This document shows, in pieces, positions 1 to 11,680 of a stretch of DNA of 64,000 nt (its first letter is position 1; every line of letters starts with the position of its first letter). Source of the stretch: Azolla pinnata (lineage: Eukaryota; Streptophyta; Polypodiopsida; Salviniales; Salviniaceae); the NCBI GenBank assembly GCA_037176905.1, contig JBBBWG010007891.1, forward strand, positions 29,778 through 93,777, given 5' to 3'. The notes under the pieces were generated by a model. It saw only the letters and a list, made by a program, of their open reading frames with translations. It did not search any database and was not told where the DNA came from. A program made the translations under genes and the position numbers.

Positions 1-169
1 GAGAGAGAGGCCTTGCAGATCGGGATCATCATCATTGTATCACCTACCTTTGACTACAGCTGATGAATTCCAACACAGTCTGCACTCTCTCAGGCACATC
101 CAAAGTGAACCCCTCAAAAGACTTGACCGGCTGATGAATTGAAGGTGATTCTCTCTGATATGTTTACAG

Positions 170-349
170 ACTATTCCCTGCCGGTCCTCCAAAACAGGTA
201 CCCTTTTTCTTCAAGCTTTATCACCAACTTTTCTTTCAATCTTATGCAGCAAAGTCTTTGCTGAAAGTTGGTTGGATTTTGACCCCTCTATTGACCACCC
301 TCACGACCATAAGTTTGATGATAAGAAGCAAAAAGCAAAGAAGGATTGA
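170..349 (+). CDS. 3' end of an unidentified gene (partial, two short exons)
   Basis: I do not recognise this gene. The stretch 250-349 reads as a typical last exon. A T-rich acceptor ending in TTATGCAG is followed by an open frame of 33 codons, ending AKKD and a TGA at 347-349. The peptide is charged and protein-like (it contains ESWLDFDPSIDHPHDH). A preceding mini-exon at 170-197, reading YSLPVLQN, would join in frame through a 52-base T-rich intron, which is shorter than the other introns here. I could not extend the frame further left. The rest of the gene lies beyond the window or in exons I cannot see. Low confidence, especially for the mini-exon. Confidence 0.35.
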   Translation, partial: TIPCRSSKTGTLFLQALSPTFLSILCSKVFAESWLDFDPSIDHPHDHKFDDKKQKAKKD

Positions 350-1740
350 TTATTGGGGGCATGGTCCACTTCTTTCGGTCGACTGCATGTGACGAACAGG
401 AAGCTTGGATTCATGTGCTTGATGCATCAGCTTCATATATATTAATGAGTGGCAATAGATTTTTCTCATGTGTCTGAAATCCTAATGTTTGATTCGAGTT
501 TTGTTAAAGTAAGGGCCAGCAGCAAGAATGGCAGCTTTAAGGAGAAGGTGAAAGAAAACTTTGTTAGCATACCCAAGAATAAAGAAATCGTCGGATGTTT
601 CAAATCTGTGAATTTTTCGGCAGATGATGAATCCGAGTTTCCAATCATGGGCGATATATATTATGGGTACATCAACGTAAGCAAACAAGATATTATGGGT
701 ACATCAATGTAAGCAAGCCATTGCAAAGAGTATAATGAATGGAATTCTCGAGTGGAATGGATCCCATTACTGATGAACAGTTGGGTCTTTTCCAATCTTT
801 TCGGCAAGTCAAGAAGCCATATCCTCTGTGCTAAGTCCTGGGTCTTGCCAACAGAATATGCTCCGTTGGACACGAGGAGTGAAAACAACTTTTGACGTAG
901 ATTGTGGGGGAAATCTCAGGCAGTAAAAAATGTGTTATTTTAGGTGGTGGTTGCATCATCACTACCTCGTTGTCGGAAGACGATTCCAATTCTCTTATAC
1001 AGCCAATACAAGAACTCATGAACATTTTCTGCAGGATCGCCATCCAGCCAATAGATAAAAAGAAGTATAACAACACTATATCTTTTTCCATTGCTAACAC
1101 TTCCTTACATGTACGTATGTTAGTCCCAAATAATCAAAACTCAAGCTTGGGAATGTTAATCCGTGTTCTTCGTAGGTCTAGATGATAAACATTCCTGTTC
1201 TTTGATAAAGGAACCCATTTGTTTCACCTGATTAACATTAGTGTGATTATGCTTCTACGAATACATTTGCCATTTCCAGGTCGACGAGTAAATCCGGTTA
1301 CAACATGCCTGGTTGATGCAACCAATAGTGTTGAAGAGGATGTTTATCAACAGATTCATGTAGAGTACCACCATGATTTGGTTTGGCTTTTCTCTTTTTG
1401 GCAAAGTATATCAACACAATTAGTTCTTTTTCTTCTTTTGGCAAAGTTGAGCGCGAGAAGAAAACCAACCTCTTTTAACATTGTGAATTTGGAGGTTTGA
1501 ACATTCCAAACCCTCTGCCTCTTCTTTCCATCCTGCCATTCCAAATCAAAACAAATAAATTCCTGTCTTTTTCTGGTGGCAGCTAGCTACAAGTCACAAG
1601 ACCTGAGAGAAAATCAAACAACCATATCCAAGGCAAAGACATGCTTATCACGTGTAATGAATTCTAATACCACAACAAAACACACATTCATGGCGACAAT
1701 TGGGAAGACAAACAAATGCAGAGAAGATTCGCTCATCTAT
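350..1740. other. Spacer between the left-edge gene and the EDR4-like gene
   Basis: No exon, RNA gene or repeat that I can support. Short open frames on both strands lack protein-like composition or partners. It probably holds the 3' untranslated parts of the two convergent flanking genes. A 23-25 base near-duplicate (TATTATGGGTACATCAA) occurs at about 658 and 692. Confidence 0.4.
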
Positions 1741-4700
1741 TTATATGTGAGCTTCACTCACGTACGATGGGGCAAGTCTTCCGAGGTTGCATGCAAATAT
1801 ATGTTTTGATGTCGTAATGTCGATGACTTGGCCACTGATATCTATAGTATACGATTTTCCCCGTGTACTTGGAAGACCCCTGCCACAAAGAACAAATAGA
1901 TCCTCCTCATGAAGCTCCCTGCCATTGACAAAGATGTTCGTGTCACCACCCCCACAATCTCTAGCAAGAGGGAAGTTGAGCTCTTCGATAAACGGCTGAA
2001 AGAAAAGAGAAATCGTTGAGACACAAATGGAAAAAGTTCTATTGGATTTTTGCATCAAAGAAGACAAAATTGAGCAATGTTTATGTGGGGGGTGTAAAGC
2101 TCTAACCGGGATGATTCCCTTACATGGGCCGCCAATCACACCCCAAAATCCAGCTCTATAGTCGTACCTGTCAAAAAAGCTCTATGTTACAACTGTATCA
2201 CCCTGATCACATGGCCAAATCCACTCTCTCGAATTCATTCCTTCATGCATCCAAAGCTAGTAGCCTCATATCAACACACTTTCAATGTAATATGCTTTCG
2301 AATTCATTCCTTAATGCATTCTAATCCTGTAAACCTCATGCTCAATGCACTTCAATGTGGCATGCATTCGAAGCCTCATATCAAGAAAGGCACGCAAAAG
2401 AAAAGTAAGATCTCTTCTGATCAGAGGTAAACGAAAGTGTAGCCAAAAACAATACCAACCAATAAGTACCAGGATGAATCAGTCCGGCTTGTGCCTCCAC
2501 TGTTTTCAACACAGGGTCAGGTATAATGTGCCCATTTACTACCACACTCTGCTCCCCATTGCTCTCTGGTGTTTTCCCTTTTTTGCCCAACTCCCTGATA
2601 CCTTTTCTTAGCAATCTTGCGAGGTCCCTGGACCCCTTACCGAAAGAGGTCATTTCAGTGTTCAGAGTGTTCTTTATCTTACAATGCCGGCCCATGTCCT
2701 GCTTGTTCACATCGAACATCGAATCATATGAAAGATGCCGAAACAATGGTGATCCCGGAGCCGGTGAGCATGTTGACGGATCTTTCTTGCCCCCTCGATC
2801 TTGCAGGGCAGAAGAAATACTTGGGCCTTCGTTGGACTTGACATGAGAAGGGTCATTCAAGAAATGCTCGATGAGAGGAGAGCCAGGTGGGATCCCCCAT
2901 GGTTTCTCTGTTCCTTGATTCACTGCCGAATCTCTCCATGGTTTTGCTGTAGCGTAAGAACCACCATGGATTCCTCGAATTTCACTGAGATGTGTATTGA
3001 GACTGTCTTCTGCAGATCCTTTGTGATGAGAAACCCCGGTTCGGGCCAATGTAAACGAGCTTGAACTCGATTGCGAACCTGAAACTCTCTCCTTTTCATC
3101 ATAATTTGCTACATCACGTGAACCATGACTGGCAAAGCTCCTGGATGGAATGGACCTACTACAACCAGTAGAGTTGAAAGAGGTAGAGAAGACATAAGCT
3201 TCTTTGATGGCCCCATATGCATCTCTTTGCATAACATCACCACCAAATTCATGAAGATCCGAATGCCCACCGAAAGCTCGACGACCTTCTAATCTTGTAC
3301 CAATAGTTTCGGGCCTTAGCTCACCTTTCGATTCACTGCTTCCATGAGAACCCACAAGAATCTCATTGCTAGCTCCATCTAGTGTCTTATGAGAGCAAGA
3401 GTAGATTTTGTCAGTTTGATAAGGATAAGAAGCCGCAGCACGTCCATTTCGAAGCAACGCTTCATCACACCCATGCGTCTTGGATGTTCGTTGTGAATAG
3501 TAGATAGCATGAGCCGCTGGTAATTGCTCGTGTAGTTTACGTACCATTCTATTTGTTGATGGCGGATGCATATTATGTCCAACCACACTGAATCTTGATG
3601 TTTTCTGACAAGCACTGCATTTGAGCTTTTGCAAGCTATTCAACACATGGAGGTCTGTAGGAACTTGAAGAATTTTACAGCAGCTTTGGCAAAGAACATA
3701 GGGACAAGCACCAGCACGAGGAAAAGGCGGATGCATACTCTCTTTTATTTGGAAAAGGGTCGAGTTTCCCATTTGTATATAGTGATCTTTCTGTTGGTTT
3801 TGGTTGAGTGAAATGTCATTCCAATATCGATGATGATCATGAGCCATTGATGGTACTTGAGGGATCTTTTTGTGTTGCATAAAGGAACCAATATCAGTTT
3901 GATGTGAAGTTGCGGATGGCATCATACAACCATTTTGGTGCACTGAATGAGATATTTCACATGGAATGCTTGAAGAATTGAGATGATCTTGCTCATAGGA
4001 AATCTCCTTGAGAGTAGTCGAGGTTTTGAGCTTTTCATAGCTCTGTTCTTGCTTCTCAATTGAACTCAGAGAATGTACCTGATGACTAAATGTCCTACAT
4101 ATGAAGCGTCTGTCTCCATTCTTTAATGAGCTGCAGTAGGTCATGTTGCCTCCTTGGCAACTAGAGACACAGCCCTGATGATTTTGAGATACTCTTAGGG
4201 GAGTCTTGTGATAATAAGGGATGCCCTGATCAATACACAAATCTATACTAGTATTGCAGCTACCACTAAATTGGGGAAGATTCTTCTCGCAGTTATCTCG
4301 AAGTTCAGGGATGAGCTTCACATCCATATCATTCCTCTGATTACCACAAGTCTCGTTATCACCAGTCTCTGAATTGGAAGATTTTTCATTCCTTGATACA
4401 GTTGAGCTGCTGCTCAAGTAAATACCATTCTTCTTGCTAACATCTGCATCAAAAGATGGGCACACACTCTCAGATGAATCAATCCTAAAGCTCAGCTCAG
4501 TAACATTACTGGAGCATTGAGAGTTAGATACATTGTCCTGATCATTGTGAGGACTATCAGATTCAAGTTTGATCAGTTTGCACCAAGTGTTTATTCCTTG
4601 ATTTGGAAGAGACTGGGATGCATTGCTCGATTGGCTGAACCAGAGCTTTTCACCCCGCTTTGTAACTTGATTGAAGTTTCCATCTTCACCATAATCATCC

Positions 4701-5412
4701 ACTTGAGGATCAATCATATAAAGAGGATCGTGTGCCAGTCTAGGGTTTCCATTCAAGGGATCAGCTTCAGGCATATCTATGTTCTCAGCCGAAGACCACA
4801 ATGGAGAAAAAACATCGGTCTCCGATCCTGCAAACGAACATGAGCCAGTACTAGAAAAACGTCTGCGAAGATGACTTTTATCTGAGCTTTCTGTACTCAC
4901 TGTGTAAGAATCAGAGGAACTTTGCCATGGAATGCCTTCTCCCAATGTATTCTTATCATCTATTGCGCACAAACCAGCCCCAATAATGCTTCTTCCAGAT
5001 GCTTTGCTTTCATTTGCTCCACTGAAAGAAGCATCCGTTGTGTTCTCTGGCTCAAATCTGGCATCGGGTGCACTGACATTGCTAAGGCAGATGCCAAATC
5101 CATGTACTCTGCTATCTAAGGAGGTCATATTGGCTTGAATTGGTCTATGTCTAGCTGCGAGATGAAAGCAAATAGAGCTAGTTACAACAAAGGAGACAGA
5201 TAAAGCAATGAATCTTCTTCTTCTTCTTCTTCTTCTTTGTACATACCTAAGAGGAGTGTAAAACAAGAAGGGCACTTGTATACTGGTGTTGAAGGCTCGC
5301 TGTGGAGGGCAGCGCATTTTGGGCAATGAGTTTTTCTTGCTCGGGAAGGAGGAAGAGGGATCGCTGCAGTGTTTGCTGTCATATCAACTCTTTGCTGTTC
5401 CACCTCCTTCAA
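1741..5412 (-). CDS. EDR4-like / DUF3133 zinc-ribbon protein, 4 exons, 1058 aa
   Basis: Joined exons are 5412-5247, 5154-2460, 2167-2107 and 1995-1741. All introns are GT..AG, phases agree, and the total is 3177 bases including the stop. Exon 1 has an N-terminal zinc ribbon (C30, C33, C47, C50; HCPKC...KCPSC), as in ENHANCED DISEASE RESISTANCE 4. A long Ser-rich middle follows. A second Cys cluster, the DUF3133 ribbon, lies near residues 538-590 (VLCQSCCKILQVP...LKCSACQK). A conserved C-terminal block runs from about residue 930 and only appears after splicing: GTYWYDYRAGFWGV, IGGPCKGIIP, PFIEELNFPL, FVNGREL, then LGRLAPS. In Arabidopsis, EDR4 acts with EDR1 in powdery-mildew resistance signalling; the same role here is inference. 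Intron 1 holds a CTT run that keeps a false open frame running (5326 to 2381). A second ATG ten codons in (5382) is an alternative start. Confidence 0.88.
5212..5236. repeat. (CTT)n microsatellite in intron 1 of the EDR4-like gene
   Basis: Eight TTC/CTT units sit just inside the intron, next to the donor at 5246. On the gene strand they read GAA and translate as a Glu run, which hides the intron in simple ORF calls. Confidence 0.85.
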
Positions 5413-6759
5413 AAAACCACAGGCAAAAAAACTAAGGGAATGGTTTTAACTGCGAGAACTGATGAAGATGAAGATGCGGATCAAGATGAAGATTGCACAA
5501 ATGAAGGTGAAGATGCAGATGAAGATGAGTATGTTACCGATGATCATGTTACTGCCATAACAGACACTGAAACAAGCTTCATCATGATTATACCAGCATC
5601 CTCATCATCAATCAGAGCCATACTCTGCCAGCAATACAGACATACAAGAAGACCTTGCGGCTATGTGTGCTAAGCAAATGCAGAAGACCAAAAAACTGAG
5701 CATTCACAGTGATATCAATCAATGAATTCAGTAGAAAAGAATGCCAAAAGAAACTGGGCGTTTAGAGATATGGAAAAGATTGTCAAGTCTTTTCCCAAAA
5801 GAATGTCCCCTCCCCCCAAAGAAAAAAACAGGAGAAAGAAATGCACGAGAAAACAGAGCATTTAGAGAAATGTCAGAAAAAAACACAGCCATCTCAGAGC
5901 TGCAAGATGAGCAGAGCATTTACTGAAATGCAGAAACAAAAGGGGCAGCTGAGGATGTACTGAGGAATGGAGATAAGAACGGCAGAGTAAGTATAGAAAT
6001 GCAGTGAAGTCTGAGACAGGGCATTGGACGCATGGGAACCGTTTCTGCCTAACCTGCATCATTCTGAAGGAAAATTTGCATGCAATGCTGCTTACAGGCT
6101 ACAGGAAGCTTCAATTCAAATCAGCTTGAAAAATGAGAATCAGGCTAGAACCAGGAACATACCCAAGAAGAGCAAAATCTAGCAGAAAGATAGGTAATTC
6201 GTTATCAGATTGTCTTCAGCATAAAGCAAAGATGGGCGTCATTGTTGATGTTTTTCTTTCCTCTTCCATCTCCACCTTCTCCTGCATTCCTCCTGCAATC
6301 CTCCTGCACTCCTCCTGCTTCCTCTTCCTCTTCCTCTTCTTCCTTCTTCTTCTTCTTCTTCTTCTACCTCTTCTTCTTCCTCTTTAAGCTTCAATCGATT
6401 GCCAGTGATGGAAATATGGACTTGCTTTTTGGGTCTTTAAAACTTTGGGCTTCTTTCCAGCAATGAAGATTGTTATGGGTTGTTTTCATCTGGATTTGCG
6501 TGCTCCCCCCTTTCCTTGCATTCTGGAATTTTTGGCTGAATTTGGGCTTTTTGTGCAAAACAGAGAGGGAAGCAAAAAAAACCAAAACACCAAAAAAACC
6601 AAAAAAAAAAAAGTGAAAGGAAAGAGAAAGCGTTGGAAGAGGAAAAGAGGAATGATTTTCTGACACAATGCAACCCCAAAAACAGATAAAAGAACAACTC
6701 TGTTCTCCTTGGGTAAAAGAACGAGGTTCTCTACTACATACTTTGGGTAGAAGCTAGGT

Positions 6760-6818
6760 CTAGGGTTTTAGGGTTTAGGGTTTTAGGGTTTGGGGTTTAG
6801 GGTTTAGGGTTTAGGGTT
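6760..6818 (-). repeat. Degenerate telomere-type TTTAGGG array (telo-box on the minus strand)
   Basis: About eight units of TTTAGGG or one-base variants (TTTTAGGG, TTTGGGG). On the minus strand, which is the sense of the EDR4-like gene starting 1.35 kb away, it reads AAACCCTAA, the plant telo-box promoter motif. It could instead be an interstitial telomeric remnant. Confidence 0.85.
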
Positions 6819-6906
6819 CTCCCATCATACAGACATGCATGCTTCACTCATCTCCTCCACAAAAGTTCTACATCCCCTGACACTCCATTGGATCACATGC
6901 TTCATC

Positions 6907-6909
6907 ACA

Positions 6910-6940
<31 letters not shown>

Positions 6941-7008
6941 TCACCACCATCACCATCATCATCATCACCACCACCATCATCATCACCACCACCACCATCA
7001 TCATCATC
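6907..7008. repeat. CAT/CAC trinucleotide microsatellite
   Basis: An almost pure run of CAT and CAC triplets, read directly. No coding context. Confidence 0.9.
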
Positions 7009-8439
7009 TAGCCCATGCATCTGCATTGATGGCAATCAATCCATGGCCATACAATGCCCCATGATGCAAATGCATGTGTGGAGCAATGCAACAATGCATG
7101 CATCCTTTGGTGGTTCGGATCCGTCATCCCATGATCGCATTCATTGATTGCCCTCGACTGAGCGAAATCACATGATGCCGAGACCGTCGTCGGATCACAT
7201 GTTCCTCACGAGCATCTATCTCTATGTATGTAGACAAGGATGAAACACCATTCAAGTCAACGACGGCAAAACATTCTCCTCCTCCTCTTCTTCTTCTTCT
7301 TCTTCTTCTTCTTCTTCTTCTTCTTCTTCTGATTGCGGTCGATCGACGATCGTTTCACAACATGGAACAAAACGATCGGACATTGGATCGAACGAGGTTT
7401 TCGGTGGCCCATTGTTTGGGCGGTGGAGAGACGAATCGCAGCATATGCAAGTGGTCTTCTTGTCAACGACTCGATCGGGCGAAGTGGGAAAAAAGCTCAT
7501 GCAATGTTAATAGGTGCATGGATCGTGCGAGGGTATACGTACGGAGGGCTCTCGCATGCAGCGGAAAACCATTTCCCTGCAGTACAAATTAGGACGCTGG
7601 TCGATGTTCTCTCGATATATTCCCCGAGCCTGCGGCTTCCAAATTGTCTTCTTCTTCTTCTTCTTCTTCTTCTTCTTCTAGGGAAGAGTGAACACCAGCT
7701 TCTCGACGACCACAACCGCAGGAATGTCTGATGACAACGAGGAGCCCTGGAACTGAACCAGCAAGAAAAACATCGGCGATTGGCCACGATGCTCCTCCTT
7801 CGTTCCATGCAGACAGGAGCCCTCTTGCCATGCGTTTCGGATCGCTCGAGATTGACGGGGGACGCGATCGGTGTCTTGGATTCCCTCGGAATCGATCCCC
7901 AGCAGGCGCAAGCATCAGGCTGTCATTTCGCGGATTCTCTTCGAATGATTGTGCGCCGTCGTCGCCACGACGATGGGCGGGCATATTGATCCGATCCTGG
8001 CCGCTGATAGCACTACGTAGTGCGTCCGAAAGTTTTCGGTGCAGCAACAACATTCTGATGACGGCTGCGGATCCTTGTCGAATGTATGCGAATCGAAGTG
8101 TGAAACAAAGTGGAATCGTTCGTTTGAATGCTAGTATGGTTCGAGTCCAACTGCGTCGGAGTTTTATTTGGAGCCGGTCAGTATCATTAACACGTAAACA
8201 TTAGGCTTTACTTGGACTCAAACCTAGGACCTTGTAATACATAATCTTATAACCTCAACCATTAAGATTACTTATTGTCACATGAGATGACAATGGTTAC
8301 TTTTTGAAATGTAACAATTATTACATTTGAGAAAATTCTAGAACACTCTAGAATCTCAAGGCTAATCTACAAGAACCTTACATAACACAGACATAAACAA
8401 AGGCTAGTTTTATCTATGAACAAAGGCTTTTGTGATTCC

Positions 8440-9033
8440 ATGGAATTTATGGGATTTTTTCTCTAGTTGTTTCATTAACTAATGAAATGACAATCTTTAT
8501 GAAAAGAAAGGAGGAGAAAGAAAACACACACAGACATATGTCATATGAAATCAGTTTGGATCTCACACCAGTCTTAAGCTCCCATAAGCCTACCCCTTTC
8601 TGTGTATATAAATCCCTCTCTGCACCCATCTTATCGTAATATGCTTAATCTTCTCTTATCATTTCTCATCGATCTCCTCGCTTCTTGCCGTTCTCGCAAG
8701 TATCCATGCGTCTGCCTTATCTCCCAAGCTCTGTTTTGGCCACGGCAGACGGCAACAACAGGTGGAAGCGTCAAATCGGAAAAGGCGAGCTTTCGGGGAT
8801 CTTTTCTGTAGATGTTCTCATTAACTAACAAAAGGATGATTTTACAAAAAGAAAGGGGGTAAAAAGTAAAAAAGAAAAAAGATAGAGACACACATGTCGT
8901 CCGAAATCAGTTCGAATTGAACACCAGTCTTTGAAGCCTTACCCCTTACATTAGGTATATATAAATCAGTTCGAATCTAACACCAGTCTTTCAAGCTCCC
9001 CAAAGCCTATACACCCCTTTAGGTGTATGTAAA

Positions 9034-9082
<49 letters not shown>

Positions 9083-9140
9083 CTCTCTCTGTACCCAATC
9101 TATCTTATCGCAATCTGGTTAATTAACCTTCTCTGATCAG
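8440..9140 (+). repeat. Two diverged copies of a TATA-containing block
   Basis: Copy A (about 8457-8665) and copy B (about 8815-9140) share, in order: TTCTCATTAACTAA-like sequence, AAAAAGAAAGG, ACACACA..ATGTC, GAAATCAGTT, CACCAGTCTT.AAGC, CCTA..CCCCTTT, TATATAAATC (twice in B) and CCCTCTCT...CCAATCTATCTTATCG. Copy B contains an extra internal repeat and a long CT run. TATA-like boxes are at 8605-8612 and 8956-8965. Copy B abuts the 3' end of the thaumatin-like gene, so this may be a duplicated 3' flank or a decayed mobile element. Confidence 0.6.
9036..9080. repeat. (CT)n dinucleotide microsatellite
   Basis: About 22 uninterrupted CT units inside copy B of the duplicated block. Confidence 0.9.
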
Positions 9141-9168
9141 GTCTCGCCGATCTCTGTCCTGGGGCGAG

Positions 9169-10321
9169 TCAGTCGTAGAAGGCGAGGGTGTAGTCGGAGG
9201 ACGCGTAGCGGCAAGCGTGGGTGCGATCAGGGCCGCCGGGGAAGAAGCCGCGGCACGAGGCGGCGTCGGGGAGGAGGCACGAGACGGAGGCGCAGGCGGG
9301 GTTCGAGGGGGTGAGCTTGAGGCCGAGGTTGAAGCCCGCGAGCATCGAGACGTCGTAGTAGTCGTTGCCCCACGCGCCCGCGACCGTGAGCTCGAACTGT
9401 GTCGCCCCCGCCGCCGGCCCCGTTTCACACTCGGAGCCGCCCGCTTCACACGCCTCCGCCGCCCGCACGGCCCACACCGTGGCCGCCCGCCACGCGGGCG
9501 ATGCTGCCACTTCCCACACCTGTAATATTCGTCGAAAGAGATCCGACTTGTATACATCGACGTGTTGTTTTTGTCGTAAAAGATTAAGTCATGCATATGT
9601 AAGTATAATAAACACTCTTTCTGTTTTTTTACAGATTACGGTGCTCCTCCTAGAAGAGTGCTGGGGGGGGGGGGTTTACAGCTCCTTGCATAACTCTCTT
9701 GCATCGGTTTTTGTGCGATTTTAGACCGTATAAAATTTATTAATGCCAAGAAATGAGATATGGAAAAGAATTCTAGTGATATGTAGGCTTAAAACACCAG
9801 CGAATCTATACAATTTAGTCGACTCATTTTAACGCATTCAGCTTATCGAGCAGCTTCGCGATCAAACAAAAAAAAAAATATACGTATCTCTGAGAGTTTA
9901 TACTTCCTCTCTACTAGATTCTCTCAAAATACGCAGCATTAAGCGTTGATACGCGATGCATGCAGCAACGATATTGTGAAGGACTCGCACCTCGCCCGGC
10001 TGCAGCAGCTTGCAGCCGCCGCCCACCATGTTGTTGGGCACCCAGTACCTCGCACACACCGCTCCTCCTCCGTAGTTCACCAAGTGCAACATCGTGCCTC
10101 TCGCACCACCTATATATACATATATATAGCAACACCACCACCATCATCATCATCATCATCAACAACAACAACAACAACAAAGTTCCATTAGCAGCAAATC
10201 GGCCTAAACACTGACCAAAAGACCCTGGAGCACGGAAGTTTAGCAGTTTACCGATGCTTGCGGAGCCAAGCAGCAGAAGCAGGAAGAAGCAGCACGAGCG
10301 TGGCGGCGTGGAAAGAGCCAT
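9169..10321 (-). CDS. Small secreted thaumatin-like protein, 3 exons, 179 aa
   Basis: Exons are 10321-10252, 10109-9991 and 9519-9169, with GT..AG introns and agreeing phases (540 bases with stop). Exon 1 is a clear signal peptide: after MALSTPPRS comes a Leu-rich core, then GSAS. The mature part follows the thaumatin/PR-5 plan: an N-terminal strand around VNYGGGAVCARYWVP, LQPGEVWEV at the exon 2/3 join, and the diagnostic NDYYDVSMLAGFNLGL. A Cys-rich tail ends SSDYTLAFYD. I count 8 cysteines in the mature chain. Small TLPs usually have 10 and large ones 16, and the usual last Cys is missing. The length fits the small-TLP group. The family acts in the apoplast as defence and stress proteins, some binding glucans. 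A weak point is the AT-rich acceptor of intron 1 (TATATATAG). Confidence 0.8.
10138..10182. repeat. (CAT)n(CAA)n microsatellite in intron 1 of the thaumatin-like gene
   Basis: About eight CAT units pass directly into seven CAA units, inside the intron 10110-10251. Confidence 0.85.
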
Positions 10322-11680
10322 TGCGATCGCGCTCCAGTTTTGGACGTGGTCGAACAGGCTCCTGATTAGTTTTTCCCCGGCCGGAATGCCTGGTTTGCGG
10401 ATCGATTTATATTCCATCCGCAAACACCGGAAAGAACAAAAAAAGAAGAAGAAGAGATGGATTGTGTAAGGGGCAAAAAAATACCCGCTTTTCCTTTTCT
10501 CTCGACGAGTGAATCGTACTCAAGTGATCACACAATCTCTCGCATGTGCGCCTTCTTGGATCTTTACCTCAATGCAACAACAACAACAACAACAACAAAA
10601 ATACATGTTGGAGTACCAATCCATCTCTTTTTGTCCAAATTCGCGCAGTATTTTCCGAACCGTGTACTTCACACCCTAACAACATCATGCAAGAGTGCGT
10701 TTCATACGAGCCGTCATCATCACTGCAAGAATGCTCCCTTGTGTCATGTTGCTAACATTCTTCGGCCCTAGAGATCATGATTCACGAGCATCGAGACGTG
10801 TGAAACATCCTTGTGATTATGGACAGCTTGTGATTCCCTTGCATATTGGTTCCCAATTTTGTGCGTGGCATCATTCGATCCACACTAGCTGAAAACGATC
10901 GTACGCAAAGTGACTTCCTATCGGCTCGCATTTTTTATGGAATTGCCTTCTTTCGTCGTTAATTAGCCAAAACCAAAAATGGCCCATGAATTCAAATTCA
11001 CCCAAATCGACCAAGTTTCTTACTGCTCCGAAATTCTGTGATTGCGTCTTGTAATTGTGTTTTGAATCCTTTTATTTCAAGTAATCAACAATGGGCTTGA
11101 AATCCCTGATCATCACCCTACTACTACATATTCACTTTCATTACAAAGTTGCAAAATCTGTTCTTTATAAAAAGCCTGTTGGCTGTAGGATTCTCTGTAT
11201 ATGAACACAGCCACCAAATATGAGGTACTGTTACATCAATATAATAAAAAAACTCAAGACAAAAAGGTTGAAAGAAAATTTGGATTCTGAAAAAATCACC
11301 ATGCCCTTTCTCAGTGCCCATGCTCCAAATCCGTTGCACAACGGTGCACACCAGGAAACCAACCTTAAAATTAATCGTGCTGTGCGATTTAAATAGAATT
11401 AATTACTGCAATTCAATACAGAAAACCAAATTAAACGCAATAGAGAACCATTATAAGGAGGCAATTAGAGGCATTTAGTAAGCCCACTCAACACATATCA
11501 GCCGGTCACAACTCCGAATTGGAAACTATTACTGTTCCTTTACAAGCAGTCGAGAATAGCGCGATAAATTGTCGAGCGTATTGGATTCTCAGCACCGTAT
11601 GAGGAAAACCTTTTTTAACCATTAAGAAAAATAACCAATATCCATTTGGAGGAAAGCGTGCATGCCCACACAAAGTAACA
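10322..11680. other. Spacer between the thaumatin-like and prefoldin genes
   Basis: No gene recognised. It contains a short CAA run (10575-10597). It should include the promoter of the thaumatin-like gene and the 3' untranslated part of prefoldin 4. No feature beyond that can be supported. Confidence 0.4.

Larger units (their letters stand above)
5413..9168. other. Repeat-rich spacer upstream of the EDR4-like gene
   Basis: No gene recognised. Contents: GAT/GAA-rich sequence at 5455-5530; a CTT run at 6341-6385; a TTTAGGG array at 6760-6818; CAT/CAC runs at 6907-7008; CTT runs at 7275-7330 and 7647-7679; a palindromic TTCTAGAA...TCTAGAA site near 8336; a duplicated TATA-containing block at 8440-9140; and a CT run at 9036-9080. 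Open frames at 7224-8204 lie over CTT runs and show no family features. Confidence 0.5.

Noticed and set aside
5302-5673. Plus-strand frame of 123 codons with Asp/Glu-rich repeats
   Set aside because: It overlaps exon 1 and the upstream region of the EDR4-like gene on the other strand. The acidic stretch comes from GAT/GAA triplet repeats.
7224-8204. Several frames of 70-157 codons on both strands
   Set aside because: They run through CTT repeats and have overlapping, inconsistent composition and no exon partners.
8336-8356. TTCTAGAACACTCTAGAA palindromes resembling a heat-shock element
   Set aside because: No gene starts within reach on either strand. A single match of this kind is easily due to chance.
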